From Planctomycetota bacterium (GTDB taxonomy: Bacteria; Planctomycetota; UBA8742; UBA2392), in NCBI GenBank assembly GCA_019912315.1, contig JAIOJA010000023.1:105671-169670 (forward strand): a stretch of 64,000 nt of DNA, given 5' to 3'. Below the pieces are notes generated by a model, which searched no databases, had not been told where the DNA came from, and worked only from the letters and a program-made list of their open reading frames with translations. This document shows, piece by piece, positions 1 through 8,855 of the stretch. Made by a program: the position numbers and the translations under genes. The stretch's first letter is position 1. Each line of letters starts with the position of its first letter.

Positions 1-43
1 GCGCTGGCGTTGCTGGCCCAAACGGCCGATAAGCAAAGGACAT

Positions 44-1882
44 ATGGCTAGGGCCAAAGGCAAATTCGACTGGCTGAACCTGCGCACGGCGCTGATGTAC
101 TTCAGGCGCTTGTGGCCGTTTCTGAAGCCGCAGTGGCCGCAGTTGAGCCTCGCGCTGGTCGGCACGGTGATGTACTCAGGCGGCTACGCGATGCGTTTGC
201 TGGCAGTGCGTCCGTTTCTGAAGTTGATGGGCGACTTGCAGGCCAAGCAGGCGGGCATTGAGAACCTGGCCGTTGAGGCGCTGAAGGACTCACTGCCATA
301 CGCCGGGATACTGTTCGGCGGGGCGCTGCTGATGTCCGTGGGAACGTACCTGCGCCAGTACTACATGGGCTATGTGCAGTCGTACACCGTGATCAACCTG
401 CAACGCAAAATGGTTGACCACGTGCTTACGCAGCCCATGGCGTTCTTCAACACCGAACGCAAGGGCGCGTTGATGTCGCGCATGACATCCAATACCAGCG
501 CGGCCAGCAAGCTCGTCAAAATCGTGATTGAGGGCGTGCTGTCACACCCGGTGACCATGGTGGCGGTGCTTGGCGTGCTGCTTTACACCAGCCCGATTCT
601 GTCACTGGCGACGTTCGTGGTGTTCCCGGTGGTGCTGGTGCCGGTCATGCTGTTTGCGGGAAAAATTCGCCACGCCACGCGCTCGAAGTACAAGAAAACC
701 GAGGCCGCGAGCAACTTCTTTCACCAGATGCTCGACGGGATCAGGGTGGTCAAGTCCTACCGACTGGAGGGCGAGCAACGCGAGGAATTTGAGCGCGTGA
801 GTGAAGAAGTGTTCCGGCGTGCCCGCAAAGTCGCCCGCTACAAGGGCAGCTCGCGGTTCGCCGTCGAATTCACCTACAACACGCTGATGGCGCTGGGGCT
901 GCTGCTGGTTGGGTTCTTCGTCACGACAACGTGGTTTTCCGAATCCGGCGGCATGGCGACCTTTGCGCAGTTCTTTCTGGGGCTGGTGTTTCTGTATGAC
1001 CCCGCGCGCAAACTGGGGCATTCGATCAACGACGTGCAGGAGTCCACGGCGGCCCTCGACCGGGCCTTTGAACTGCTGGATCGCAAGCCCGAAATCGTTG
1101 ACCGCGCCGGTGCGAAGGAAGCGCCTGCGGCGTTTGAAGAAATCGAGTTCCGCAACGTCGAGTTCCACTACAACCAAGGCCAGCCGGTCCTGCGCGACGT
1201 CAGCTTCAATGTCAAGCGCGGCAAAATGGTCGCCTTTGTCGGCCAGAGCGGCATGGGCAAATCCACGCTGATGGATCTGATCCCGCGCTTCTACGACCCC
1301 ACGGGCGGTGGCATCTACGTTGACGGGCAGGACCTGCGCGACCTCCAGAACGAAAGCTGGCTGCGCAACATCGCCATCGTCAGCCAGGACACGTTCCTGT
1401 TTAACACGACCATCCGGCGCAATATCCTGACCGGCAAGCCCGACGCCACGGAAGCCGAACTCATTGAGGCCGCGAAGGCCGCGCATATCTGGCACGATAT
1501 CGAGAAAATGCCCAAAGGGCTGGACACGCCACTGGGCGACCGCGGCGTGACGCTTTCGGGCGGGCAGCGACAGCGCGTGGCCATTGCCCGCGCGTTCCTG
1601 CGCAAGGCGCCGATCCTGCTGCTTGACGAAGCGACCAGCAGCCTTGATTCGGGCTCCGAGCGCGAGGTGCAGAAGGCGCTCGATGAGTTGATCGAGGGCT
1701 GCACCGTGTTCGCCGTGGCCCACCGCCTCAGCACCATTCGCGGCGCTGATACCATTCTGGTGCTCAACGAGGGGCGCATCATTGAGCGCGGCAGCCACGA
1801 CGACCTGATGAAGCTTAACGGCGCGTACGCCGGTGCCTATCGCTTGCAGCAAGGCGAAGAGGCAGACGCCGAGGCCGCTTGA
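44..1882 (+). CDS. ABC exporter, fused permease and ATPase (MsbA-like)
   Basis: This 612-residue half-transporter probably works as an inner-membrane homodimer exporting a lipid or other hydrophobic substrate. Residues about 30-330 form the transmembrane domain with several hydrophobic helices. The nucleotide-binding domain follows, with Walker A GQSGMGKST near residue 400, the signature LSGGQRQR near 504, Walker B ILLLDEATSS near 525 and the H-loop AVAHRLST near 558. The length and order match the MsbA/LipidA exporter type, but substrate cannot be read from the sequence. ATG follows an AAAGGA ribosome site. A glycosyltransferase starts 14 bases downstream, which favours a role in envelope glycolipid or polysaccharide export. 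Bases 1-43 hold the tail of an upstream gene whose frame I cannot fix. Confidence 0.93.
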   Translation: MARAKGKFDWLNLRTALMYFRRLWPFLKPQWPQLSLALVGTVMYSGGYAMRLLAVRPFLKLMGDLQAKQAGIENLAVEALKDSLPYAGILFGGALLMSVGTYLRQYYMGYVQSYTVINLQRKMVDHVLTQPMAFFNTERKGALMSRMTSNTSAASKLVKIVIEGVLSHPVTMVAVLGVLLYTSPILSLATFVVFPVVLVPVMLFAGKIRHATRSKYKKTEAASNFFHQMLDGIRVVKSYRLEGEQREEFERVSEEVFRRARKVARYKGSSRFAVEFTYNTLMALGLLLVGFFVTTTWFSESGGMATFAQFFLGLVFLYDPARKLGHSINDVQESTAALDRAFELLDRKPEIVDRAGAKEAPAAFEEIEFRNVEFHYNQGQPVLRDVSFNVKRGKMVAFVGQSGMGKSTLMDLIPRFYDPTGGGIYVDGQDLRDLQNESWLRNIAIVSQDTFLFNTTIRRNILTGKPDATEAELIEAAKAAHIWHDIEKMPKGLDTPLGDRGVTLSGGQRQRVAIARAFLRKAPILLLDEATSSLDSGSEREVQKALDELIEGCTVFAVAHRLSTIRGADTILVLNEGRIIERGSHDDLMKLNGAYAGAYRLQQGEEADAEAA

Positions 1883-1896
1883 TAGACTGCTGACAC

Positions 1897-3117
1897 ATGT
1901 CCGATCGCACCAGACAGCAGGATGAAACCGGGCGCGCCCAGAACGTGCGCCGCGACACCTCGCGCATTCACAGCCGCGAGGTGCGCCGCGAAACCGGGCG
2001 CATCCTGCCCGTCAATGCCGGTCCGTTTCGCGTGGTGGTTTTCGCGCCGCGGCTTATGCTCAACGGCATTACTCTGTACACGCGCTCTTTGCTGCGGACC
2101 CTGCGCGAAAACGGCGATACCGTCATGCTGGTCTCGCCGCCCGGCCCGCTGGGCGAGACACTTAACGGCTCCTACGACCAGTGGTTTGAGCTGCCTGAAA
2201 ATCAGCGCACCGGCTTCTTCGCCTGGCGCCGCCTGAAGGACGCCCTGGCCGAGTTCGAGCCCGACATCATGCATGTCGCCACGCCGGACCCGTCTCTGCC
2301 GGCTGTGCGCGGGGCTGATTTTCTGCGCTGTCCGCTCGCCGTCAGCGTACACGGCGTCAAGCCCGACGAGTTGCCCCCGCCCGGCGACAAACAGTACGAG
2401 GCTTACATTGCCAGCGACCAGTCCGTGCGCCAGCGCCTGCTGAACGACTGCCGCCTCGAGCGCGACCGCACCACGCTTATTTCCGATTGCGCCTTTCCCG
2501 AATCCAGGCCTGACGAGTCGTTCATCCTGTCCACCCAGCGCCGCCAGGTCGTGGGCTGGGTGGGGCCCCTGACGCATGGTTGCGGCTATCACTGTTTCAT
2601 TGAGGCCGCCATCAAGGTCCAGGCCCGCGGCATCGACGCCATGTTCTCGATTCTTGGCAACGGGCCCGTGGCGCCTGAGGTCCGCGATGAAGTGGAATCG
2701 CGCGGAATGCTGACCCGCATCGTTGTCGTGGAGGCTCTGTTTGATTACGGGCGCGTCTGGGACCCGTTCGATATCGCCGTCATTGACACCCGCCAGCGCG
2801 CGTCGGCCCTCATGGTGCTGAACGCCATGGCCAACGGGCGTCCTGTCATCGCCACGGAAGGCGGCGCCGTGTTTGACCTGATTCAGGACGGCGTGGACGG
2901 CATGATCGTGCCGCGCGACAACGCCGACGCCCTGGCCGAGCGCATTCTGATGCTCGTGCAGAATCCCGCGGAGCGCCTGCGCATGGCCAAGGCCGCGTTC
3001 CAGAAAGTGGAAGACGAATACCGCCCGGTTGACATGGCCTCGGCCCTGCACGGCGTTTACGCCGCGATGCTCGCCGCTGAGCCCCTGCCCAAATCCTTCG
3101 ACACCGCACGGAAGTAG
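1897..3117 (+). CDS. Glycosyltransferase family 4-like protein
   Basis: A 406-residue predicted cytosolic glycosyltransferase of GT-B fold. After a charged N-terminal extension of about 45 residues, the first Rossmann half begins at FRVVVFAPRLMLNG. The C-terminal half has the usual nucleotide-sugar site region, with GGAVFDLIQDGVDG followed by IVPRDNADALAERI, typical of GT4 enzymes. The glycine-rich acceptor loop is less canonical than in well-studied members, so donor and acceptor are unknown. It is 14 bases from the ABC exporter and probably co-transcribed, which suggests the pair builds and exports a surface glycan or glycolipid. Confidence 0.8.
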   Translation: MSDRTRQQDETGRAQNVRRDTSRIHSREVRRETGRILPVNAGPFRVVVFAPRLMLNGITLYTRSLLRTLRENGDTVMLVSPPGPLGETLNGSYDQWFELPENQRTGFFAWRRLKDALAEFEPDIMHVATPDPSLPAVRGADFLRCPLAVSVHGVKPDELPPPGDKQYEAYIASDQSVRQRLLNDCRLERDRTTLISDCAFPESRPDESFILSTQRRQVVGWVGPLTHGCGYHCFIEAAIKVQARGIDAMFSILGNGPVAPEVRDEVESRGMLTRIVVVEALFDYGRVWDPFDIAVIDTRQRASALMVLNAMANGRPVIATEGGAVFDLIQDGVDGMIVPRDNADALAERILMLVQNPAERLRMAKAAFQKVEDEYRPVDMASALHGVYAAMLAAEPLPKSFDTARK

Positions 3118-3120
3118 TAA

Positions 3121-3166
3121 GGCAATGAAGTTATGCAAAACAGGGCAATGAAGTAAGGCAATGATG
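3121..3166 (+). repeat. Short imperfect direct repeats in intergenic spacer
   Basis: Three copies of a GGCAATGAAGT-like unit start at about 3121, 3144 and 3157, just after the glycosyltransferase stop codon. They are noncoding. Similar low-complexity strings occur in other spacers of this window. Confidence 0.6.
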
Positions 3167-3334
3167 AATAGCGAATTGGGGTGGGTGTTGAGGTCCAGAT
3201 GCGGGGCCTGCGGAATCGCTGAAACAGGGTTGCCGACCTCGTGCCTCCCTGCTCGTCTACTACTCTGCAGGCCAACCATGAACATGCTTTAGCGATTGAC
3301 CATTCACCATTACCCGTTGGAGCGCAGCAACCAA

Positions 3335-4453
3335 ATGCCGATCAGCCAGTACGACCGTCTGTTTGCTCATATCGGCTCGATTACCGGGCTGCTTTCCGCC
3401 AAACAGGTGGAAGCACTTTTCTCGACCGTAGAAACCGGCGAGGCCCGCGACATGGCCACGGCTGCCTCGCGTCGCGGCTTCCTGCCGGCGGACGTGGCGG
3501 CGGCGGTCGCCATTCTGGCGTCTGAGCTTGCGGCCCGCCGGATCGCTGAAAACATTGAGCCCGACACGATTGTATCCAGCGGCAAGTCAGGCGAAGCATC
3601 CAAGCCTGACACCCAGATCTACCCCAGCGCCCTGGGTCGCTATCACAAGCTGCGGCAGATCGCCCGCGGCGCCATGGGCATTATTTTTCGCGGCGAAAAG
3701 CGCGACGATGGCCAGGTCGTGGCGCTCAAGGTTCTGCCCCTGCAAAGCGTCAGCGACCCCCAGGATATCGAGCGCTTCAAACGCGAAATTGAAACCATCA
3801 CCAGTCTCGTACACCCCAACATCGTGCGCGTCTTCGATTTCGGCCAGGAAGAAGACTTCTACTACTATGTCATGGAGTTTCTCGACGGGCGCAGTCTGCG
3901 CGAGCTGATATACGACCGCGGGCACCTTAGTCCCTTCCACGCCGCTGAGATCATTCGCGATGCGGCGCGCGGGGTGGCTTTCGCACACCAGCACGGCGTG
4001 ATCCACCGCGACCTCAAGCCCAGCAACATCATGATCGTCAAGCAGGGGCTGGTCAAAATCGTTGACTTCGGGCTGGCGTTCCACAAGACAAGCCAGATTC
4101 TCACAGCCACCGGCATCAGCCTTGGCACCCCGGCCTACATGAGCCCGGAGCAGATCGAGGGCGACCGCGCCGACGTAAACGAACGCAGTGACATCTACAG
4201 CCTTGGGGTGAGTCTGTATGAGGGGGCGACGGGGCAGCGCCCCTTTGAGGGCGAGAACCAGTACGATGTCATGAAGCGTGTGCTGTTTGACCAGCCGCGC
4301 CCCGCGCACGCCGTAAACCCCAGCGTGCCCGAAGACCTGGGGCGTATCATCGCCCGGGCCATGGCCCGCAACCCCGGCGACCGCTACGCCCGGGCGGGCG
4401 ACATGATCACCGACCTCGACGCGTTCATTGAAGGCACGGGCAGTTCTACTTGA
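3335..4453 (+). CDS. Ser/Thr protein kinase with N-terminal helical module
   Basis: A 372-residue Hanks-type kinase. I chose ATG 3335 because TTGGAGCG lies a suitable distance upstream; a TTG at 3296 would add 13 residues. The first 70 or so residues form a helical module (GLLSAKQVEALF, then GFLPADVAAAV) resembling the N-terminal domain of GspE/MshE ATPases. The kinase domain begins near residue 103, with an altered glycine loop (ARGAMG), the catalytic lysine in VVALKVL (about K132), HRDLKPSN (D about 226), DFG (D about 244) and GTPAYMSPEQ in the activation segment. There is no transmembrane helix or PASTA domain, so it is probably a soluble kinase. It overlaps the convergent gene on the other strand by 8 bases. 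Confidence 0.92.
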   Translation: MPISQYDRLFAHIGSITGLLSAKQVEALFSTVETGEARDMATAASRRGFLPADVAAAVAILASELAARRIAENIEPDTIVSSGKSGEASKPDTQIYPSALGRYHKLRQIARGAMGIIFRGEKRDDGQVVALKVLPLQSVSDPQDIERFKREIETITSLVHPNIVRVFDFGQEEDFYYYVMEFLDGRSLRELIYDRGHLSPFHAAEIIRDAARGVAFAHQHGVIHRDLKPSNIMIVKQGLVKIVDFGLAFHKTSQILTATGISLGTPAYMSPEQIEGDRADVNERSDIYSLGVSLYEGATGQRPFEGENQYDVMKRVLFDQPRPAHAVNPSVPEDLGRIIARAMARNPGDRYARAGDMITDLDAFIEGTGSST

Positions 4454-6590
4454 TCACTTTGAAAATGTTCGAGTAGTCATCGGTCCATGGCCTGAAGTCC
4501 GGCTGCTTTTCCATATCCAGCGGCATCCCGAAGTTCTTGGGCCAGTGCCCGTCATCGCCTTCCGCTTCACGGGGGAACTCCTGGCGATTCTGCTCCAGTA
4601 CTTCGGCAAAGGCGTTCATGAAGTTCGTATTGCGCGTCGCAATGACCCATTGCGCCGCCTGGGTCAGGCCGCCATGCGTTCGGGCGGAAATCCACCCGGC
4701 ATAGAAGAAGCCGAGCGATTCAGCGGATGTCCGAATGACTGGTGACAAGTCCAGATATCGGTTCGATATGTTGACCGCGATAACGCCGTCCGGCTTCAGG
4801 TGGCGATGATACACGGCGAAGGCCTCCGTGGTTATCAGATGAACGGGAATCGAATCGCTGGAAAACACGTCAACCACCAGGATGTCGAACTGCTGGGGGT
4901 CTTCTCGTTCCAGCACGAGGCGGGCATCGCCGAGTACAACTTCGACATCGGCCTGGCAGTTTTCGAGGTAGAAGAAATACTCTTTGGCATACTCCACACT
5001 CACCGGGTTGATCTCATAGAATCTGATCGTGTCGCCGGCCTCGGCGTACGCTGCAATGGTACCGACACCTAGTCCCAGAACCGCTATGCGGCGGGGGCGG
5101 CGTGGAAACGTCTTCAGCGTCAGCCCGACGCCGGAGTGTTCTCCGAAGTACGAAGTCGGAAATCCCTGAAGCCCGGGTTCCATGACTTGTTGACCGTGAA
5201 GGGTCGTCCCGGACACAAGAGCGCGGCTCCACAGCAGATCCGAATCTTCGGGCGCTTCCTTCACTAGAAAGACTCCGTAGAAATTCCGCTTGGTAGCGAT
5301 GACCTGATCTGTCGTACTGTAGAGGCTGTATCCGAACATGCCGGTAACGCACAGTGTAAGGAACAGCAGAGAGGCCCATACCCAGCGAGGTTTGCCGTCA
5401 AACAGAGGACTTCGTGCGTCTTTGGCGTGTGCTGCCAGTACGCATGCTATCGTCAGCAGGACTGCAAACGGATACTCAAGGTGCAGCGGGAAGACCAGCG
5501 GCGCGACAATGGCGACGGAGATGCCTCCCAGCGCGCCTCCCAGCGATACGCAAAGGTAAAACGACGTCAGCTTCGCGGGGTCGGGACGATGCCTGTACAC
5601 CTCGCCGTGGCAAATCATACACAACAGGAACAGCGCCGCGCTGAGAACCGAGATCGTGACATAGACGCTCAGATCAGCATGGAAGATGTCGAAAGCGGCG
5701 GCACCTGCCGCACCCAGCATCCCCAACACCAGAAACAGGCGGCGCGGGTACCAGCGGTCCCCCGCGAACGTGATGATGAACGTCAGCAGGTAGATGCTCA
5801 GAGGCAGCACCCATAACAGCGGTACGCTTGCCACATCAACGGTCAGGTGGTTCGTAAAGGACAACAACAGCGCCGTGGCGCACGCCGGCAGCAGCACCCA
5901 CAACAGCGGGCGCCGTGTCGTACCGCCTGCCTGCTCGGTTTTCGAGGCTTCGGGTTGGTCTGGGGACGGTGCAGCATCCGTGGGGCGGGCGTCTGTCTCT
6001 TTCTGACGGGAGGCCAGGAAGCCCATCACGGCCACGCCCGCACACCCGACTCCGAATACGCCGAAACCCCACGACCAGTTGACCGCCTGCTCGGTGCGTC
6101 CCCACATGGACTCAAACAGAAACGGGTAGCTCAGCAGCGCCAGTAGCGATCCAACGTTGCTCAGCGCGTAGAGCGCGTAAGGCGAGCGCCCGCGATAGCG
6201 CCGCGCGAACCAGGCCTGCAGCAACGGCCCCGTTGACGAGAGCGCGAAGTAGGGGAGTCCGACCGTGACGCCGAGTAACAGCAGGATTTGCAGTGTGGGG
6301 TCATCCGCCCCATCCGGTTTCATGCCTTCCGGAGGAATGATCGGTAGCAGCGCGCCGGCAAGCGCGAGAATCGCCAGGTGTACGATAAGTTGTGTCAGCG
6401 GCCTGAAGCGGGTGTGCAGTACGTGCGCGTAAGCGTAGCCGGCCAGCAGCACGGTTTGAAAAAACACCAGCGTTACGGACCACACGCCCGGGGTGCCGCC
6501 GAACCACGGCAGGATGTAGCGGGCGATGAGGGGCTGCACCTGGAACAGCAGAAACGCGCTCAGGAATATGGTGGCTGCGAACAGGTACAT
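4446..6590 (-). CDS. Membrane-bound spermidine-synthase-like protein
   Basis: A 714-residue fused protein. Residues about 1-430 are strongly hydrophobic, with many predicted transmembrane helices in two blocks separated by a polar linker near 205-230. The C-terminal part, about 500-690, has a spermidine-synthase/methyltransferase-like Rossmann fold: VLGLGVGTIAAYA as the glycine-rich nucleotide loop, then FYEINPVS, LGDARLVL and ILVVDVFSSDSIPVH. This matches the 'fused MFS/spermidine synthase' family of PVC and proteobacterial genomes. Whether it makes polyamines is unproven, because many members lack activity. ATG 6590 is the first good start. It is monocistronic and convergent with the kinase. 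Confidence 0.85.
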   Translation of the reverse strand: MYLFAATIFLSAFLLFQVQPLIARYILPWFGGTPGVWSVTLVFFQTVLLAGYAYAHVLHTRFRPLTQLIVHLAILALAGALLPIIPPEGMKPDGADDPTLQILLLLGVTVGLPYFALSSTGPLLQAWFARRYRGRSPYALYALSNVGSLLALLSYPFLFESMWGRTEQAVNWSWGFGVFGVGCAGVAVMGFLASRQKETDARPTDAAPSPDQPEASKTEQAGGTTRRPLLWVLLPACATALLLSFTNHLTVDVASVPLLWVLPLSIYLLTFIITFAGDRWYPRRLFLVLGMLGAAGAAAFDIFHADLSVYVTISVLSAALFLLCMICHGEVYRHRPDPAKLTSFYLCVSLGGALGGISVAIVAPLVFPLHLEYPFAVLLTIACVLAAHAKDARSPLFDGKPRWVWASLLFLTLCVTGMFGYSLYSTTDQVIATKRNFYGVFLVKEAPEDSDLLWSRALVSGTTLHGQQVMEPGLQGFPTSYFGEHSGVGLTLKTFPRRPRRIAVLGLGVGTIAAYAEAGDTIRFYEINPVSVEYAKEYFFYLENCQADVEVVLGDARLVLEREDPQQFDILVVDVFSSDSIPVHLITTEAFAVYHRHLKPDGVIAVNISNRYLDLSPVIRTSAESLGFFYAGWISARTHGGLTQAAQWVIATRNTNFMNAFAEVLEQNRQEFPREAEGDDGHWPKNFGMPLDMEKQPDFRPWTDDYSNIFKVIK

Positions 6591-6889
6591 GGAAGCCCTT
6601 CAGAGGGTTCGGGATACTACCGGCCCGGTATGGGCGTATCCAGACGGTAGCCCCGGGACGCACGGAAACCCAGCGAGGTACGTACAATAAAAATGCCGGG
6701 TATTCTACTGGACATGTAATGTTTGCGGTGATACTCTCGTGACATAACGAAGGGAAAAGGGTGAATGTAGGGACATCAGGCTGTGGAATTCTTCCGTTTT
6801 GTCCTTTACACGCACTGCACTTGACCCTTCAATGTTCGTCCTCTACCGTTTGGTCCCGCCTTCTATAAGGCAAGTTCAGGAGAAAACTT
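6591..6889. other. Intergenic region upstream of major pilin
   Basis: About 300 bases between divergent genes with no convincing gene. It is noticeably more AT-rich than the flanks. A TATAAG at 6864-6869 could be a -10 for the pilin, but I see no good -35. No GG-N10-GC sigma-54 pattern was found here. Confidence 0.5.
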
Positions 6890-7282
6890 ATGCAACACAC
6901 GAAGAAGAAGGGTTTCACCCTGATCGAGCTGCTGATCGTGGTGGTTATCGTGGGCATCCTTGCTCTCGCGGCCATTCCGCTCATCACCTCGAACACCCGC
7001 GACGCGCGCCGCGCCGAGGGCGAGCAGTTGCTGGGCTCCCAGCGTGACTGGGCGCGCGTTGAATACAGCCGTACCGGTAACGACACAGGCATTGTTGCCA
7101 AGCACGGCACGTTGATTGCGTCCCAGTGGACCGGCAAGTATTTCACTGCCCAGGCGCTGGTTGTAGGTGCGAATCCGAAAGCCACCGTGAAATACAACGG
7201 CACAGCAACAACGGACGGCACTGGCGAAATGACCTTCGCCTGGCAGAGCGGACTCGGTGCCATCACCTGGAATCCGGTTTAA
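6890..7282 (+). CDS. Type IV major pilin-like protein
   Basis: A 130-residue prepilin with a class III signal: short basic leader MQHTKKKG, then cleavage before FTLIELLIVVVIVGILALAA, with the conserved Glu at mature position 5. PilD-type peptidase would cleave and methylate it, and the hydrophobic helix would pack in the pilus core. The globular part starts with RRAEGEQLLGSQRDWARV and ends in ITWNPV. ATG follows CAGGAGAAAACTT. A terminator immediately follows, suggesting separate, high-level expression as expected for a major pilin. The globular domain has a close relative inside the secreted protein at 30434-31771, which lacks the pilin helix. Confidence 0.92.
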   Translation: MQHTKKKGFTLIELLIVVVIVGILALAAIPLITSNTRDARRAEGEQLLGSQRDWARVEYSRTGNDTGIVAKHGTLIASQWTGKYFTAQALVVGANPKATVKYNGTATTDGTGEMTFAWQSGLGAITWNPV

Positions 7283-7314
7283 TCGCGACCACGTAAGTAC
7301 AGCAATTGGAGGAG

Positions 7315-7340
7315 GGGAGCCTTTTACAGGCTCCCTTTTT
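7315..7340 (+). terminator. Rho-independent terminator after pilin
   Basis: The stem GGGAGCC (7315-7321) pairs with GGCTCCC (7329-7335) around a 7-base loop, followed by five T residues. It lies 33 bases after the pilin stop. Confidence 0.92.
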
Positions 7341-7397
7341 CGTTGTTCACAGAGCCAGCCGGCCGATGGTGTGTGCGGTTCAAGTTGCAAGATTATG

Positions 7398-7426
7398 TTT
7401 GATTTGGTCAAACGACGGTGTATAGT
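7398..7426 (+). promoter_or_regulatory. Candidate sigma-70 promoter for pseudopilin genes
   Basis: TTTGAT (7398-7403) and TATAGT (7421-7426) are separated by 17 bases, about 30 bases before the pseudopilin ATG. The -35 overlaps a small inverted repeat, TTTGA-N5-TCAAA (7398-7412), which could be an operator. Not experimentally supported. Confidence 0.45.
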
Positions 7427-7458
7427 TCGTGTAAGAAATCTTTCACGGGGTGTGAATC

Positions 7459-7989
7459 ATGTTGAATCCCAACGCCAGGCGTTTAGTTCCGCGTAATCGC
7501 TCACGAGGCGGTTTTTCACTGGTCGAAGTGGCCGTGGCCATGTTCGTCATCACAGTGGTCTCCCTGACCGGCTTCGCCTACTACGGCACCGCCCGCATGG
7601 GTGAAATCAACGAATGGCACGACCAGAACTCCCTGTTTCTGGCCGAGCGCGAGATTGAGGCCTGGCACGGCAACGGCTATACCGGCTTGCAGGGTTTCAG
7701 CCTCGCGCAATCCGCGCCGAACTTCCTGCCCTACGGCTACCGTTTCGGCAGCCCCGACGCCGCCTGGGACCAGGCGAATCGCCGCAAGGTGGTGGTACTG
7801 GACGGGTTTACCTATCACATTCGTGCCCGAAACCACTTCACGAACAACTCGGGCAACAACTACTACGTGTATGAGGACTGGGGCGGCGTGCCGGTGTTTT
7901 ACCGTCGCGTGGAAGTGCGTGTGGAGTGGGGCTTCGTTGGAGGCACCCCCTTGTCGAACATGAGCCAGGAAACACGTATGGCGCAGTAG
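7459..7989 (+). CDS. Pseudopilin, PilV/GspI-like
   Basis: A 176-residue minor pilin or pseudopilin. The basic leader of 17 residues ends in SRGG, followed by FSLVEVAVAMFVITVVSLTGFAYYG. This is a prepilin peptidase site with Glu at mature position 5 and a hydrophobic helix. The globular remainder is not closely recognisable. It is followed after 56 bases by a second pseudopilin, so the two probably form the priming complex at the pilus tip. The PilV/GspI assignment rests on signal type and gene order rather than on the C-terminal domain. Confidence 0.85.
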   Translation: MLNPNARRLVPRNRSRGGFSLVEVAVAMFVITVVSLTGFAYYGTARMGEINEWHDQNSLFLAEREIEAWHGNGYTGLQGFSLAQSAPNFLPYGYRFGSPDAAWDQANRRKVVVLDGFTYHIRARNHFTNNSGNNYYVYEDWGGVPVFYRRVEVRVEWGFVGGTPLSNMSQETRMAQ

Positions 7990-8045
7990 GCGCCGGCAGC
8001 GGTAGTTAGCCTTGTCAGCAGGAACGCAGACCTGGAGATGCAGTC

Positions 8046-8639
8046 ATGCGCAGACCTAAAAATGCCCGAAACACCCGCCGCGGCGTGACCTTGGTGGAAC
8101 TGCTTGTCGCCCTGGTGATCTCAACCATTATTCTGATGGGCATGGGCATGGTGCTGGTCACCCTGTTCACCGGTATGCGGGAATCGCGCGACTTCTTCGA
8201 AGCCACCTCCCGCGTTGACCTGATTCGCCAGCTATCCTTTGACGCCCGTACCGGCAACGCCATTCGTTTCCCGACTGTGGATGGCGCGCCCGGCAACTAC
8301 GCCGCGGGCGGCTTTGTCGGCGACCAGATCCAGTTCGACAGTCTGCGTTTTACTCCACCGAATACGACCGACACGGTCACGATCACCTGGGAGTCGCGAC
8401 GTCCGACGGCCGCGCCGATTACGGACCCTTACACTGTGTTCCGCTTCACGGACGACACGCCGGAATACCCGAACAACATCCCGGGCGACGACCTGTTTAC
8501 CTTCGCCCAGGAGAACATCACGTTCTTTGATGTGGTGCGACAGAGCGCGGACTCGTTCACCGTGTCACTGGAAGCCGCCCATGGCGGCGAAAGCGTGCAG
8601 GTGGACCTGGCGGTGACCTTGCGCAACGTGATTCAGTAA
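8046..8639 (+). CDS. Pseudopilin, PilW/GspJ-like
   Basis: A 197-residue minor pilin. The leader MRRPKNARNTRRG precedes VTLVELLVALVISTIILMGMG, a class III signal with Glu5. The segment VDLIRQLSFDARTGNAIRF after the helix is characteristic of GspJ/PilW proteins, which often carry an L-x-x-D-hydrophobic pattern there. The C-terminus ends in VDLAVTLRNVIQ, a typical strand-rich ending. It probably assembles with the 7459 pseudopilin and ends before a terminator, closing the small pilin operon. Confidence 0.86.
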   Translation: MRRPKNARNTRRGVTLVELLVALVISTIILMGMGMVLVTLFTGMRESRDFFEATSRVDLIRQLSFDARTGNAIRFPTVDGAPGNYAAGGFVGDQIQFDSLRFTPPNTTDTVTITWESRRPTAAPITDPYTVFRFTDDTPEYPNNIPGDDLFTFAQENITFFDVVRQSADSFTVSLEAAHGGESVQVDLAVTLRNVIQ

Positions 8640-8645
8640 GGCGAG

Positions 8646-8669
8646 TTTGGTGTTTGGTGTTTCGAGTTC
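8646..8669 (+). repeat. TTTGGTG heptamer repeats
   Basis: TTTGGTG is repeated head to tail twice from 8646, followed by a degenerate TTTCGAG. It is a noncoding low-complexity string after the pseudopilin stop. Confidence 0.5.
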
Positions 8670-8728
8670 GGCTTGAGGGCCTGTAGCTGCTCCCGACTCC
8701 CCAACCCCAAAAACATCAACCACGCACA

Positions 8729-8755
8729 GAGGTCCCAATCAGGGGGCCTCTTTTT
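8729..8755 (+). terminator. Rho-independent terminator after pseudopilins
   Basis: GAGGTCCC (8729-8736) pairs imperfectly with GGGGGCCTC (8742-8750) around AATCA, followed by five T residues (8751-8755). Confidence 0.88.
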
Positions 8756-8778
8756 GTATCTGCTTGCCAGTAAGGGTG

Positions 8779-8807
8779 TTGACGACTTCTGGACACCCGA
8801 CTATCGT
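8779..8807 (+). promoter_or_regulatory. Candidate sigma-70 promoter of the pilM operon
   Basis: TTGACG (8779-8784) and TATCGT (8802-8807) are spaced by 17 bases. They sit between the preceding terminator and pilM and are oriented toward it. The predicted start is about 40 bases before the pilM ATG. Confidence 0.55.
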
Positions 8808-8855
8808 CCTTCCACGTAGACCACTCTGCATAATCTCTCTGTTACGGAAGAGCCC

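Noticed and set aside
602..1852. Long minus-strand open frame antisense to the ABC exporter
   Set aside because: It is the mirror of a clear ABC transporter gene in GC-rich DNA; it has no domain-like motifs and no ribosome site.
1837..3285. 482-codon minus-strand open frame opposite the glycosyltransferase
   Set aside because: His/Gln/Gly-rich antisense product without motifs; the plus strand has the recognisable glycosyltransferase.
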